This document shows, one piece after another, positions 45,661 through 54,796 of a DNA stretch of 64,000 nt. The notes below the pieces were generated by a model that saw only the letters and a program-made list of their open reading frames with translations, was not told where the DNA came from and made no database searches. This DNA comes from Dichetophora obliterata. Its lineage: Eukaryota > Arthropoda > Insecta > Diptera > Sciomyzidae. The number at the start of each line of letters is the position of its first letter. Position 1 is the stretch's first letter. The stretch spans positions 114,320,715-114,384,714 of the forward strand of contig OY986437.1 in the NCBI GenBank assembly GCA_963920525.1. The letters are read 5' to 3'. Position numbers and translations under genes: made by a program.

Positions 45661-46600
45661 TTAAAGGTTAAAAGTGTCAGCAAACTGAACAAGACGTCTT
45701 TGGATTCTTTCTATACGATCAACATGCACATTGTAATGTGGGGACCATACTTGACCTGCATACTTCAAGTGAGGTCGCACAATTGAATAATACAGCGTTG
45801 TAGTTGTTATTAGGCTATCAAACTCTTTGGCCCAGCGCTTTATAATAAAACCAAGCATAGAAGATACTCTCTTACAAATGCTATCAATATGCATGCTAAA
45901 CGACAACTTTCAATAATCCATGCATATACCAAGGTCTTTGACGGTAGTTACACGACTTAAAGCAGTATCTTTTATTTTGTAATCAAAAATTAAAATGTTC
46001 CTTTTACGCGAAAAGGTCATAGTTTGAAATTTATCAGGATTTAAAAAAATATTATTTTTAGATCACCAATCCTCAAAAGGATTTCAAGTCTGTCTGGAGT
46101 AGGTTTTGTCTCTAGAATCAATTGTTCTGTATATTTTCATATCATCTGCATAAATAAGCAAATGAGAGTGTTTGAAGATGTGAGTAACATCATTAATAGC
46201 CAAAATAAACAGAAGTGGACCCAGGTGGCTTTCCTGAGAGACACCCGATTCTGCAACAAATTCAGAAGACAACACGTTTCGGAACCGTATTTGATAAGAT
46301 CGCTTCATGAAATGCGATTTGTTCAAGCTTACGAAATATTGCGGAAATCCCATTAATTTTAGTGTAAATAAAATAAGATTATGTGGTAATTTATCAAAAG
46401 CTTTATTTAAGCCAGTGTAAATACAATCGACCTTGCTACCAGAATCAATAGATTTCAAGCTGAATGAAGTGAAGTCAATTAGATTAGACACAGTTGGTCT
46501 GCCAGTAACAAAACCATGCTGACGAGTTGTCATGACTTGCCCACAGTGAATTTTCACTCGATCGTACACTGCTTACTCAAGTCTTCATTTTGTAACTGAA
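45661..46600 (-). mobile_element. Jockey/I-clade-like reverse transcriptase fragment
   Basis: On the minus strand: RQHGFVTGRPTVSNLIDFTS, LNKAFDKLPHNLILFTLKLM, SGVSQESHLGPLLFILAIND and catalytic YADDMKIYRT at 46569-46120. The frame then breaks, continuing with KNNIFLNPDKFQTMTFSRKR near 46030, VTTVKDLGICMD, and from 45906 MSFSMHID...FIIKRWAKEF, YSIVRPHLKYAGQVWSP and RIERIQRRLVQFADTFNL. This is the palm, thumb and C-terminal part of an RT. Both ends are missing. It differs in sequence from the two fragments at 28-31.7 kb. Confidence 0.8.
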
Positions 46601-48874
46601 AAGATTTACAGGTTTATTTGAAATTATTTCTTATACTAGTTTAAAAGCCTGTCCTACGACAGGTCCTACGCACACTTCCTTTTTGGACCCTTTTGCCGAA
46701 AGCACTTTTTTCTCTTTTTAAAGATTGATATTTTTATAGACTTGATTTTTGCAAAATACAAATGTACCTCTTCAAATAACACTTTACGTATTGAAGCAGT
46801 GTTTAAAAATAACTTCAAGTGTAAGAGTGCTAAAAGTCGAGTTTGGTAACAATCATATTCATACACAACTTTACAAACTGGCATTGCAACCTTCATATAC
46901 GTAGCAACTCAGGTGTCATTTTGCGGCTGATAGAATAATATTTCTTGGTACAATCGATTTAAAAGAATTTCATTAAATTCGTCGTAACTTTTTTATAAAA
47001 GGATAAAAAAAAGAGGTAGTTAGATCAAAAACGTACTATTGTAAAAACTCAATACTGTAACTGATAAGTATCAAATACATTTTCTGTGCACACTTTCAGG
47101 CTGAACATTTTTGAGAACAGTGTGTCTTGTAAGACTACTTTACTGTCAAAAAATAATTACAATTTGAGAAATACTGTGTGCGGAGCTGCATGCTTGCCTT
47201 TTATGTATTAAGATGTGTATACTTTCAGGCTGAACAGTTTGAGAGATATTAGACACGGAGCAGCGTGCTTGCCTTTTATATATTAAGATATTCCATACCA
47301 GAGTTAACTCATTTTGCGATTTCATTCAAATAATTAAAATAATTTTTGATATAAATCAAATAATTGCAATCATTTCAGATTTAAATGAAATGAGTGAAAT
47401 CTTTTCTGATTTAAATCAAATGAATGCATTCAAAATATAAATCATCAATGATTGCTTTCAGAATTAAATCTTAATGATTTAAGATTAAAATGAATGCAAT
47501 CTTTGTTTTTAAATCAGGTTGTGTTTGATTCGTTCGTGATTCAATCTTCAAATGATTAATTCATTTACAGCTCTGTCAGTGATAAAATTAAATTTTTAGT
47601 GATCTTATAAAATAAAAAAGGTGATTTTATAGCATTAATAGTTACAAGTTATTATTAGAGTTATTTTTGATGGTTTACAATTGGCAAAAATAAATCTTGT
47701 GACGTCAGTACCCGAAAAATCATTATTCAGATGCACCAAGATGGAAGATCATGTTGAAAAATCGCAGCTGCCTTAAAAGTTTCTGAAACCATTCAAGGTA
47801 GTTCTCTTCAGTATTTAAAAAAAATTTGACTGCAGAAAAGTTGCAACGCAAATAAAGAAGCCGCATAACTACTGCTCGAGAAGATACTCTCATTGTCCGG
47901 GAATCTAAAGAAAATCCGCATTAATCTGCAAACGAAGTACGAGTGGCTATCTATGGCGAAAATGAAGCAGCATCATCCGTAGACACAATTAAGAGACGTT
48001 TGCGCGAAGACGGACTTTTTGGAAGGATTTCACTGAAGAAGCCTCTATTATCTGAACGCAACCGTAAGAAAAGGCGTAAGTTCGCTAAAAAGTATCGTCA
48101 TTGGGGAATAAAACAGTGGAAGAGAGTGTTGTTTTTGACAAAACTAAAACAAAAAGAGTGTCACCCGATGGAAAAAAAATATGTCCACCGCCGGAAAAAG
48201 GAGTTCGACCCAAAGTACACCCGAGCTACACTGAAGCATGGAGGAGGAAGCTTTGGGGTGCTATGTCATGGCGTGGTGTCGGCCCACTGCAAAAATTGAG
48301 GGTCTTATGAACCGGTTCCAATATATTGAAATTCTTGACAATGTGATGCTGCCTTCTTCGGATGAAAATACGCCCGTAACTTGCATATTTCAGCCGCTTG
48401 ACCGCTCGGCTGGTCAAGCAGTGGTTTTCCGATAATCAAGTTACTGTTTTGGACTGGTCATCTTGCAGTCCTGACCTCAAGCCAATTGAGAACTTATGGC
48501 AGATTGCAAAAAAGAAGTGAGCTTGCTTCAAGATAAGCAACTTTGATAAGCTGTACGATAAAACAAAAAAGTTTGGGAAGCGCTTCCTAACAGTGTTTGT
48601 GAAAATTTATTGGAGTCTATGCCTCGTAGATGTCAAGCAGTAATTGACCACAATGGTTTTCTAAAAAATATTGACAAAATAATAATATGCTGTATGAAAT
48701 ATAAAAAACTCAAGTGTCCTTAATTAAATGCATGACTTATTTGATTATGTATTTATGATTTTTTCCAGATTTTCAAAAATACTGTTGAATAATTAAAAAA
48801 CAGTCTTTTACCTAAAGATAATGAACCTATTCAACTGAAATTAGACCAAAACTTATTGTTTTTCTTAAACTAAA

Positions 48875-49149
48875 TGTTATGATTGTGAGTTAAAAGATGA
48901 AGTTTATCCTAAGATTAGCCTTTATTTACAAGAAATATAAAATAGTTACAATATAATACAATAATTGAATATTAATTACCGCGTATTATGCAGAACGTGT
49001 GTTTGCTTTGAAGTCGAATATAAAAAGAACGACAATAGACATAACGTTTAACGTTCTAACATAATACTTTGACATACATACATAAAATCATAAATATATA
49101 GAAACTGTAATTGAAACGAGAGCAACTAAAATAACTAGGGTTTCCAACA
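48875..49149 (-). repeat. 3' LTR of a Ty3/Gypsy element
   Basis: 275 bp with TGTTAT..CCAACA borders, nearly identical to 53197-53470: four substitutions and one 1-base indel by eye. Confidence 0.9.
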
Positions 49150-50130
49150 TCGGCAGCCCCTTCTTTTTAGGCAGATGATAATCTGGAACCCAAACTGGAG
49201 GTCTCTTGAGTCTTCTTGAGCGACGTAAATCGGAGATGGTTCAGTATGAGCATATCTATTTGCTTGATTAATCTCAGGCGTTGTGTTGTTGTTTGATACG
49301 CTGGCTGAAGATTGATTTGGCTGCTCGTTTGTTGTTGTTGACGAATCCAGTGCGGTTGTTGGTTCAAGTTGAATGTTAGTCGCATAAGGTAGAAGTGTTA
49401 TTGACTCAATCGGTATTTCATGTCGATGTGAATTATTTTGGTTGTTGGTGTTAACTCTCTTTATTGGTTCATAAAGCAGTTCGAAGTCTTGAAGCAAAGT
49501 ATCCACATTTGAGTGCTTGGTTTTTGAATTTGAATATCGAAGACGTAGTTGATTTCCGTTCGACCTAACTGCTTTGAATATGGGATAGTTTTCGATTTCC
49601 ACTTCATAGCTGACTTTTCCAAATACTTTACAAATCGTGTCAAGGAACCACTGTGATTGATTCAATTTGTAGAGTTTGGCATACACTGGGTCACCAATTC
49701 CGTAATTTCGCCTTTTGGCACCATGCTGTTTATTGAACTGTTGTTCCATAATCACGTCATACTGCTGACTTATTTTTGGTGGTTTTCTGAGAAGATCTAA
49801 TTCTGTCCGCAGGCTTCTCCCTATGAAAAGTTCAGCTGGTGTCTTTCCATCTGGCGCGCTGTGATTAGGTGTTGATCTGTAACATTGCAGAAACATTTGT
49901 AAATTGTGTTTATTTGAAGCTGCATTTTCGAGTTTTTTCAAAGATCGTTTGAGAGTATCAATGAATCTCTCCGCCTGTCCGTTCGACTGTGGGTGATACG
50001 GGGCTGTGAATTTATGAAAAATCCCGCGATGTTTGCAAAACACGGCAAAGCTGTTGCTTGCAAATTGCGTTCCGTTGTCGCTCACAATTAATTCTGGATT
50101 CCCAAAAAGAGTGTGAAATCCACCATGCAA
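49135..50130 (-). CDS. Gypsy integrase, catalytic core and C-terminal part
   Basis: 331 open codons: LIVSDNGTQF (second catalytic Asp), HPQSNGQAERFIDTLKRSLK (catalytic Glu), then the region with YGIGDPVYAK and a Ser/Asn/Thr-rich tail. The preceding integrase part at 50172-50780 is separated by a stop and a frameshift. The tail overlaps the LTR. Confidence 0.85.
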   Translation of the reverse strand: MHGGFHTLFGNPELIVSDNGTQFASNSFAVFCKHRGIFHKFTAPYHPQSNGQAERFIDTLKRSLKKLENAASNKHNLQMFLQCYRSTPNHSAPDGKTPAELFIGRSLRTELDLLRKPPKISQQYDVIMEQQFNKQHGAKRRNYGIGDPVYAKLYKLNQSQWFLDTICKVFGKVSYEVEIENYPIFKAVRSNGNQLRLRYSNSKTKHSNVDTLLQDFELLYEPIKRVNTNNQNNSHRHEIPIESITLLPYATNIQLEPTTALDSSTTTNEQPNQSSASVSNNNTTPEINQANRYAHTEPSPIYVAQEDSRDLQFGFQIIICLKRRGCRCWKP

Positions 50131-50171
50131 TCAATAATTGTCGATGATGATATCGATTTAATTTCATATAT

Positions 50172-50780
50172 TTACGGCCATTTCAAGTACGAGTCGACTA
50201 TAACAAAGTAGTACAAATTGCGAATTGGACCGGCTATATCGATATGGATTTTTTGCATGGGATGATCCGATTTCGGCCAAGAAGATAAAGTTGTTTTTGC
50301 TAAAGTTTTGACTACTGAAGCGCACTTCCCACATGAACACACAAATTGTTTAATTTCCTCGTCGATTGAGAGCCAATAAACGTAGCTTCTTGCTAGAGCT
50401 TTGGTTCTCTCGATACCTTGATGTCCCTTGTGCAACTCCTTTAGAAATCTTTTTCGAAAACACTTTGGAATCACCAGGCGTTCATTATACATCAAACAAT
50501 TGTCTATCACGCTTAATTCTTCTCTTCTTACATAGAAAATTTTCAAATTTTCCGAAATGATCGTTGGCCATCTGCCATTGGTGAGGTGATTGATGACATC
50601 TTGTAAAACTGGATCAGCTTGCGTTGCTGCACGAATCATTTTGAATGTGACAGGGAGTGCATGTGTAATTTCGTCAGCGATTTCTTTAATTTCTGCTTCC
50701 AGTTGAATACATGCGATAACTGCTTCTTCATTAGGCTTGGTTGTGCTGCTAATGAGACGCGATAAAAAAATTAAAATCAT
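50172..50780 (-). CDS. Gypsy integrase N-terminal part (zinc-binding domain and first Asp)
   Basis: Open frame with the H-H-C-C zinc domain (HKGHQGIERTKALARSY, then FVCSCGKC) and HIDIAGP carrying the first catalytic Asp. It ends at a stop after SYLKWP, where intact elements continue. The first residues (LSRLISSTTKPNEEA) are the end of the RNase H/connection region. Confidence 0.85.
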   Translation of the reverse strand: MILIFLSRLISSTTKPNEEAVIACIQLEAEIKEIADEITHALPVTFKMIRAATQADPVLQDVINHLTNGRWPTIISENLKIFYVRREELSVIDNCLMYNERLVIPKCFRKRFLKELHKGHQGIERTKALARSYVYWLSIDEEIKQFVCSCGKCASVVKTLAKTTLSSWPKSDHPMQKIHIDIAGPIRNLYYFVIVDSYLKWP

Positions 50781-51693
50781 ACGACATAAGTGTCAGTGCC
50801 CATCGCTGAAGTCGATTTGCAGAGTGAGCTGGAATGCCCTTTTTACTGCTGAAAATTGCTAACAATGGCTTATGATCGGATTGTAACGTAAATTTCCTGC
50901 CGTACAAAAATTTGTGAAATTTTACCACTGCAAACACTAAAGCTAAGCCTTCTTTCTCTATTTGAGAGTAGTTTTTCTCAGCAGGTGTTAGTGCTTTAGA
51001 ACAATGATAAATTGCTTTCTCTAAGTCGTCTGGGTACACGTAACAAATATACGCTCCTAATCCAACGTTGGATGCATCTGCTGCGACTTTGATTTGCAGC
51101 TTGGGATTGTAATGAGTCAACAATAAATCCGACGACATGAGCTCTTTAAAACGTAAAAAACTTTTTTGGCATTGCGGAGACCAGTTCCACTTCACTTCTT
51201 TTTTTAGCAAATGATCGAGAGGTGCACGAAGTTGTCGCATTTCATAAATAAATTTTCCATAATAATTCACTGCTCCTAAATAGGCTCTCAGCGTGCTAAT
51301 GTCGCTTGGAAGCGGTAGCTCTAAAATAGCTGCGATTTTATTTTTATCTGGACGTATTCCGTGTTTATCTATTTGAAAACCCAAATAAATGCAAGTTGTT
51401 CCGAAAAATTTACATTTATCAAAATTGACGGTTATGTTGTACGAATTTAAACGATTTAAAACTTCTACGACTGCTTTTATGTTCGCATCTTTCGTGCGCG
51501 TCGCAATGACAACATCGTCTAAATATGGAAAAAAGCCATTAATACCAGATAAAATTGACTCCATCACTTGCTGAAACGCGCCCGGGGCAGACTTGACTCC
51601 AGGTGTAAGTGCAGTGGCAGCGGAAATGTGTGTGGTTCTGACTCCCTTGTCGCGTATGCTACTGGCCTTTTGGTCGTAATATTGGATTTGCAT
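50749..51693 (-). CDS. Gypsy reverse transcriptase (C-terminal palm) and RNase H
   Basis: Contains GVKSAPGAFQQVMESIL, the catalytic FPYLDDVVIATRT, KCKFFGTTCIYLGFQI, and an RNase H-type part (VAADASNVGLGA, SDHKPLLAIF). The first 25-30 residues do not look like RT. The block with the first catalytic Asp (DLSDA-type) that should precede GVKSAPGAF is missing, so an internal deletion removed it. The frame is lost after YDFNFF. Confidence 0.85.
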   Translation of the reverse strand: MQIQYYDQKASSIRDKGVRTTHISAATALTPGVKSAPGAFQQVMESILSGINGFFPYLDDVVIATRTKDANIKAVVEVLNRLNSYNITVNFDKCKFFGTTCIYLGFQIDKHGIRPDKNKIAAILELPLPSDISTLRAYLGAVNYYGKFIYEMRQLRAPLDHLLKKEVKWNWSPQCQKSFLRFKELMSSDLLLTHYNPKLQIKVAADASNVGLGAYICYVYPDDLEKAIYHCSKALTPAEKNYSQIEKEGLALVFAVVKFHKFLYGRKFTLQSDHKPLLAIFSSKKGIPAHSANRLQRWALTLMSYDFNFFIASH

Positions 51694-51946
51694 GTGGTTT
51701 AAGTTGCAAGTGTACTTTAAACGCTGTGCAGTGTCCGATTTCGGGTCGAAACACGTTTGGAAACATGCCCTTCAAACTACTGGCTGTAATTCTATTACTC
51801 ACGTGTACGTTGTGACATGTTGTGTAGGATGTAATTGGAGCTTCAAACAGTTCAAATTGTTCCATTAGGTCAGAGCCCAATAAATTTAGATGTTGCCTTG
51901 TAGACACCGTAATAAATGCTTGTGCTTGCTTTTTATTTATTTCCAC
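51659..51946 (-). CDS. Gypsy protease end and RT start, fragment
   Basis: 95 codons (NLLGSDLMEQFEL, then PNVFRPEIGHCTAFKVHL and ANPILRPKG) that lie between protease and RT in Gypsy polyproteins. The frame ends where the RT deletion begins. Confidence 0.7.
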   Translation of the reverse strand: MEINKKQAQAFITVSTRQHLNLLGSDLMEQFELFEAPITSYTTCHNVHVSNRITASSLKGMFPNVFRPEIGHCTAFKVHLQLKPHANPILRPKGQ

Positions 51947-51966
51947 CGCTGCTGTAAATTTGCCGA

Positions 51967-52377
51967 TTATGTTGATTTTGTTTTCGATGCATCTCGTGGC
52001 ACGTGGTGAGACTGCTGCAGTGGTGGACGTCCGACTCTAATCCAATTTTGCTCTGAAATGATTGTCATATCAGATCCTTTGTCGAGCTGTAATTTTAAAA
52101 TTGTATTATTCATTTTTAATGACACAAAACGTCTATTTTGAGATACAGAACTCGTTGCATAAACGCTTTTAGTGCTTGAGCGCGTTTTTCTAAATTTTTT
52201 CTTTTTAAAAACCTGACTGTCAGACGTTTTTGCTTTATTGCGTGCTGGAAAACATGAACAAAATCCTTCTTTATGGCCGATGAGACCGCATTGAGTGCAT
52301 TTATAATTTGTAAAATCGCAATCGCGCACGAAGAGCATACTACCACATTGCCAGCATGGCCGTTTCGGTAACTCCAT
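51967..52377 (-). CDS. Gypsy nucleocapsid zinc knuckle and protease start
   Basis: CTQCGLIGHKEGFC is a CCHC knuckle, preceded by CWQCG. LQLDKGSDMTIISEQNW corresponds to the aspartic protease active site, but the usual Thr of D-T-G is Lys here, which should disable the enzyme. Confidence 0.8.
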   Translation of the reverse strand: MELPKRPCWQCGSMLFVRDCDFTNYKCTQCGLIGHKEGFCSCFPARNKAKTSDSQVFKKKKFRKTRSSTKSVYATSSVSQNRRFVSLKMNNTILKLQLDKGSDMTIISEQNWIRVGRPPLQQSHHVPRDASKTKST

Positions 52378-52387
52378 TTTGCTCGAT

Positions 52388-53158
52388 TTATTTTTCGGCT
52401 TCGGGTGGACATCGACCGTTTGAATTTTTGTTGATGTGTGTTACAACTAAATTTTCAATTTTTAGAGGGGAATCTTCAGTTTTTGTGTCCAGCATGTTCA
52501 GCAATCTTGCCCGAATGTCACTGTCATTCGGCGACTGCAAACCGTTAATGAACATCAGACACTTGAAATTGTCTACGGTGCATTTTTCATTCGAGAAATT
52601 TTCACACATGCGATTGACAAATGCTGCATAGCTGACGGTATCTGAATTTTCATCACGAACGTGTTGCATGCACTTGACCCGCACAGAAAACTGAGACTCC
52701 TTACGTCCAAATAATTTTGAAAGCGTAGCGGCTGTGTCCTCGAAAACTATTTCCCTCGGTTTTTTCGGTAGAATATAGTCTTCGTACTTTTCAAAAACAC
52801 TTGTGGACATTTTTCTTAGCAGTAGGCGCACTTTTGCTGCATTATCGAGCTGCTCAGCTTCGACTAGAAAAACATCTTCATACCTGACGAACCATTTTGA
52901 AAAAATTTGATTTTTCTCTGGATCGTATACAAACTCGCGTATGCTTTTTGCGAGCATCTCCACTAAATTCTCCGCCCAGTTAGCTGCTGCTGTACCTGCT
53001 GTGCTGGGCACCGGGGATCGCGATGAATTTGTGTTGTTTGTTGGTTGAGTTGCGTTGAGTAAACGTTCCATGAGTTGTTGCTGTTTTTCTGCTGTCTCCT
53101 GTTGCCTCACAAGGAGCTGCGCCACCACATGTTCCAACGAAGTCGACGTCGAAGTCAT
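52388..53158 (-). CDS. Gypsy gag-like protein
   Basis: 256 open codons starting at an ATG about 39 bases inside the 5' LTR. The N-terminus is Gln/Asn/Ser-rich (QQETAEKQQQLMERLL), followed by a capsid-like helical domain (FSKWFVRYEDVF, VRLLLRKM, CENFSNEKCTVDNFKCLMFI, RARLLNMLDTK). The stop falls just before the zinc knuckle, which continues in another frame. Confidence 0.85.
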   Translation of the reverse strand: MTSTSTSLEHVVAQLLVRQQETAEKQQQLMERLLNATQPTNNTNSSRSPVPSTAGTAAANWAENLVEMLAKSIREFVYDPEKNQIFSKWFVRYEDVFLVEAEQLDNAAKVRLLLRKMSTSVFEKYEDYILPKKPREIVFEDTAATLSKLFGRKESQFSVRVKCMQHVRDENSDTVSYAAFVNRMCENFSNEKCTVDNFKCLMFINGLQSPNDSDIRARLLNMLDTKTEDSPLKIENLVVTHINKNSNGRCPPEAEK

Positions 53159-53196
53159 CTTGCGTTTGACTCAGATTTTTAAGAGTTTCGCTAAAA

Positions 53197-53470
53197 TGTT
53201 ATGATTGTGAGTTAAAAGATGAAGTTTATCCTAAGATTAGCCTTTATTTACAAGAAATATAAAATAGTTACAATATAATACAATAATTGAATATTAATTA
53301 CCGCGTATTATGCAGACGTGTGTTTGCTTTGAAGTCGAATATAAAAAGAACGACAATAGACATAACGTTTAACGTTCTAACATAATACTTTGACATACAT
53401 ACATAAAATCATAAATATATAAAAACTGTTATTGAAACGAGAGCAACTAAAATGACTAGGGTTGCCAACA
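53197..53470 (-). repeat. 5' LTR of the Ty3/Gypsy element
   Basis: 274 bp, TGTTAT..CCAACA on the plus strand; pairs with 48875-49149. On the element's strand it reads TGTTGG..ATAACA. No standard primer-binding site was recognised inside of it. Confidence 0.9.
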
Positions 53471-53690
53471 CAAAATAACGAATTTTCCTAAAGTTTCTCT
53501 GTTTATATAGTGTCCCTAATTAGTTGCACGGAGCTGTATATGTGGCAAATCAGGTTTAATTCCCTCTTGCATTTATTGATGAAGTTTTATGATCAAAAGC
53601 CATAATTTTTCAATGGCTTGTCAGCAGAAATTTCTCATTTCTAAACACTTTTTAAGCTCATGACAACCATAGTGTACTTTTTTTATTTCA

Positions 53691-54230
53691 GATCAATTTG
53701 TAACGTTTTCAAGACGTGAATTCATCAACGAATGGTTGAAAAATAAAAACAATACAAAATCTTCTGATTTGTTTGACTTTATTATAACAAAATTGAATCT
53801 AAATAATTTGCCTCAACATGCGCGGGAAAATATAAAACGTGCTATTCACTATTGTACTTTTGAGATAAATAGAAGATGGTCAAAGTGTCACAGAAAGGAA
53901 ACGCGATTTTTGAAAACAAATTCCAAATGGTTGGAGGGAAGTTTAAAATTTTGCATTCATCAAAATCCACCTGATATACCAAAACCTAAGTTACCCGCGA
54001 TTTCCGAAGAGTTCAGCATCAAGACAAGACAAAAGCGACGAATATATGACATGATCAAGTCTTGCAGACCCAAAGAATTGGAAGTTATTGCCGAAGTGTA
54101 CGCAAAACTTATCAGCAATAGAGAATCAGCTGATGCTGTTTTAAAAAACCCTGATGCAAGTGTTTATACTCCCAATGCAGTAAAACAAGAGATGACCTTT
54201 TCTAATTACTGAAGAAGATGTAAGAGAAGA
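53691..54230 (+). CDS. uncharacterised protein exon(s), possibly the N-terminal part of a transposon-like gene
   Basis: Open from a TTTATTTCAG acceptor at 53690. The first in-frame ATG is 53736, but the upstream codons (FVTFSRREFINEWLK) also look coding, so the first exon is elsewhere. It contains NLPQHARENIKRAIHYCTFE, KETRFLKTNSKWLEGSL, RQKRRIYDMI and ELEVIAEVYAKLISNRESAD. The layout (W-rich helix, then an RKR segment, then A/E-rich helices) resembles the N-terminal part of the Transib-like gene at 60302-62229. A 1-base frameshift near 54199 seems to cut it from LITEEDVREEEN. The remainder of such a gene was not found. Confidence 0.45.
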
Positions 54231-54796
54231 AGAAAATTAAGCACCTGAAGAAGGCGCAGACAGCAATTTTTAGTTTAGTTATAATATTTGCGTGTCATCT
54301 TTTATTTTTGGTTTGGGTCTTTTATTTTTGAATTTAAAGTTATCGAATATATTTAATAAATCGTTAAATATGCAATAATAAATTAAAGTTAAAATTAAAA
54401 AAGTAGTTGACAAAGCATTTTATTCATAACTAGCAAATACCCGCTGTTACCATTATTAAATACCATGTAAAATTTTAAAATTTTAAAATGAAAGTATTTA
54501 GTTGTGTTAAATCAAATTCAGAATATAAAAATAGTGTTTGTTTTGTTTAGTTATGAAAAAATGGTATATATATTAAAAAATGACTTTATTTAATTTGAAT
54601 AACTTATTTAAACGGTGATTGTTATGATGACATAAATTTACCTGGCTTTCTTTTTTTTTTTTTTTTGACTTTTGAAAAAGTCATGCATAAGAGCGTTATA
54701 AAAAAATTTGGGTAGAAAATTTTTAAAATTTGTAATCAAAAATGTTATTTTTTACATATATTCTGAAAATAAATATATTCTTCTTAAATTGTTGTA

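Larger units (their letters stand above)
44903..47575. mobile_element. hAT-like foldback element with roughly 300-bp arms, inserted in the Tc1-like element
   Basis: Ends CAGAGCTGTA and TACAGCTCTG, perfectly inverted. The long arms (about 44903-45245 and 47288-47575) are rich in GATTTAAATCA-type words and match in reverse complement up to CATACCAGA. The flanks are ACAGTGAC (44895-44902) and TCAGTGAT (47576-47583), 8 bp sharing the central six, as expected of an aged hAT duplication. The interior carries a smaller palindrome (45314-45572), a Jockey-like fragment and a duplicated stretch at 47095-47290. No hAT transposase. Confidence 0.75.
44875..48737 (+). mobile_element. inner Tc1-like element with decayed transposase
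   Basis: The ends CTCATGCAACAAATTAGGGA (left) and GTCATGCATTTAATTAAGGA (right, reverse-complemented) are each flanked by TA and resemble the ends of the outer element. The transposase lies at about 47680-48660 on the plus strand: CDVSTRKIIIQMHQDGRSC near 47700, SVDTIKRRLREDGLFGR at 47977, KEFDPKYTRATLKHGGG at 48205, GLMNRFQYIEILDNVMLP at 48300, SCSPDLKPIENLWQIAKKK at 48463 and MPRRCQAVIDHNGF at 48618. This is the Tc1 layout (SPDLNPIENLW). The first two catalytic motifs are damaged, and there are many frameshifts. A hAT-like foldback is inserted at its 5' end. Confidence 0.75.
48875..53470 (-). mobile_element. Ty3/Gypsy LTR retrotransposon, 4.6 kb, defective
   Basis: Two LTRs enclose minus-strand gag, zinc knuckle/protease, RT-RNase H and integrase in the usual Gypsy order. 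The high LTR identity indicates a recent insertion. The coding part is broken: the start of the RT is deleted (near 51660-51700), frames change between gag and protease, between RNase H and integrase (near 50750) and inside integrase (near 50130-50170). The flanks TAAA/CAAA are only a poor 4-bp duplication. It is inserted in the right arm of the outer Tc1-like element. Confidence 0.9.
44697..53536. mobile_element. outer Tc1-like TIR element, expanded by nested insertions
   Basis: Left end CAGCTACATGCAACTATTTA (from 44697) and right end, reverse-complemented, CAGCTCCGTGCAACTAATTA (from 53536), both continuing GGGACA and both flanked by TA (44695-44696 and 53537-53538). Without the insertions only about 380 bp remain (44697-44874, 48738-48874, 53471-53536), with no coding sequence, so the original was MITE-like. 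It now holds an inner Tc1-like element of the same family and a Gypsy element. Confidence 0.65.
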
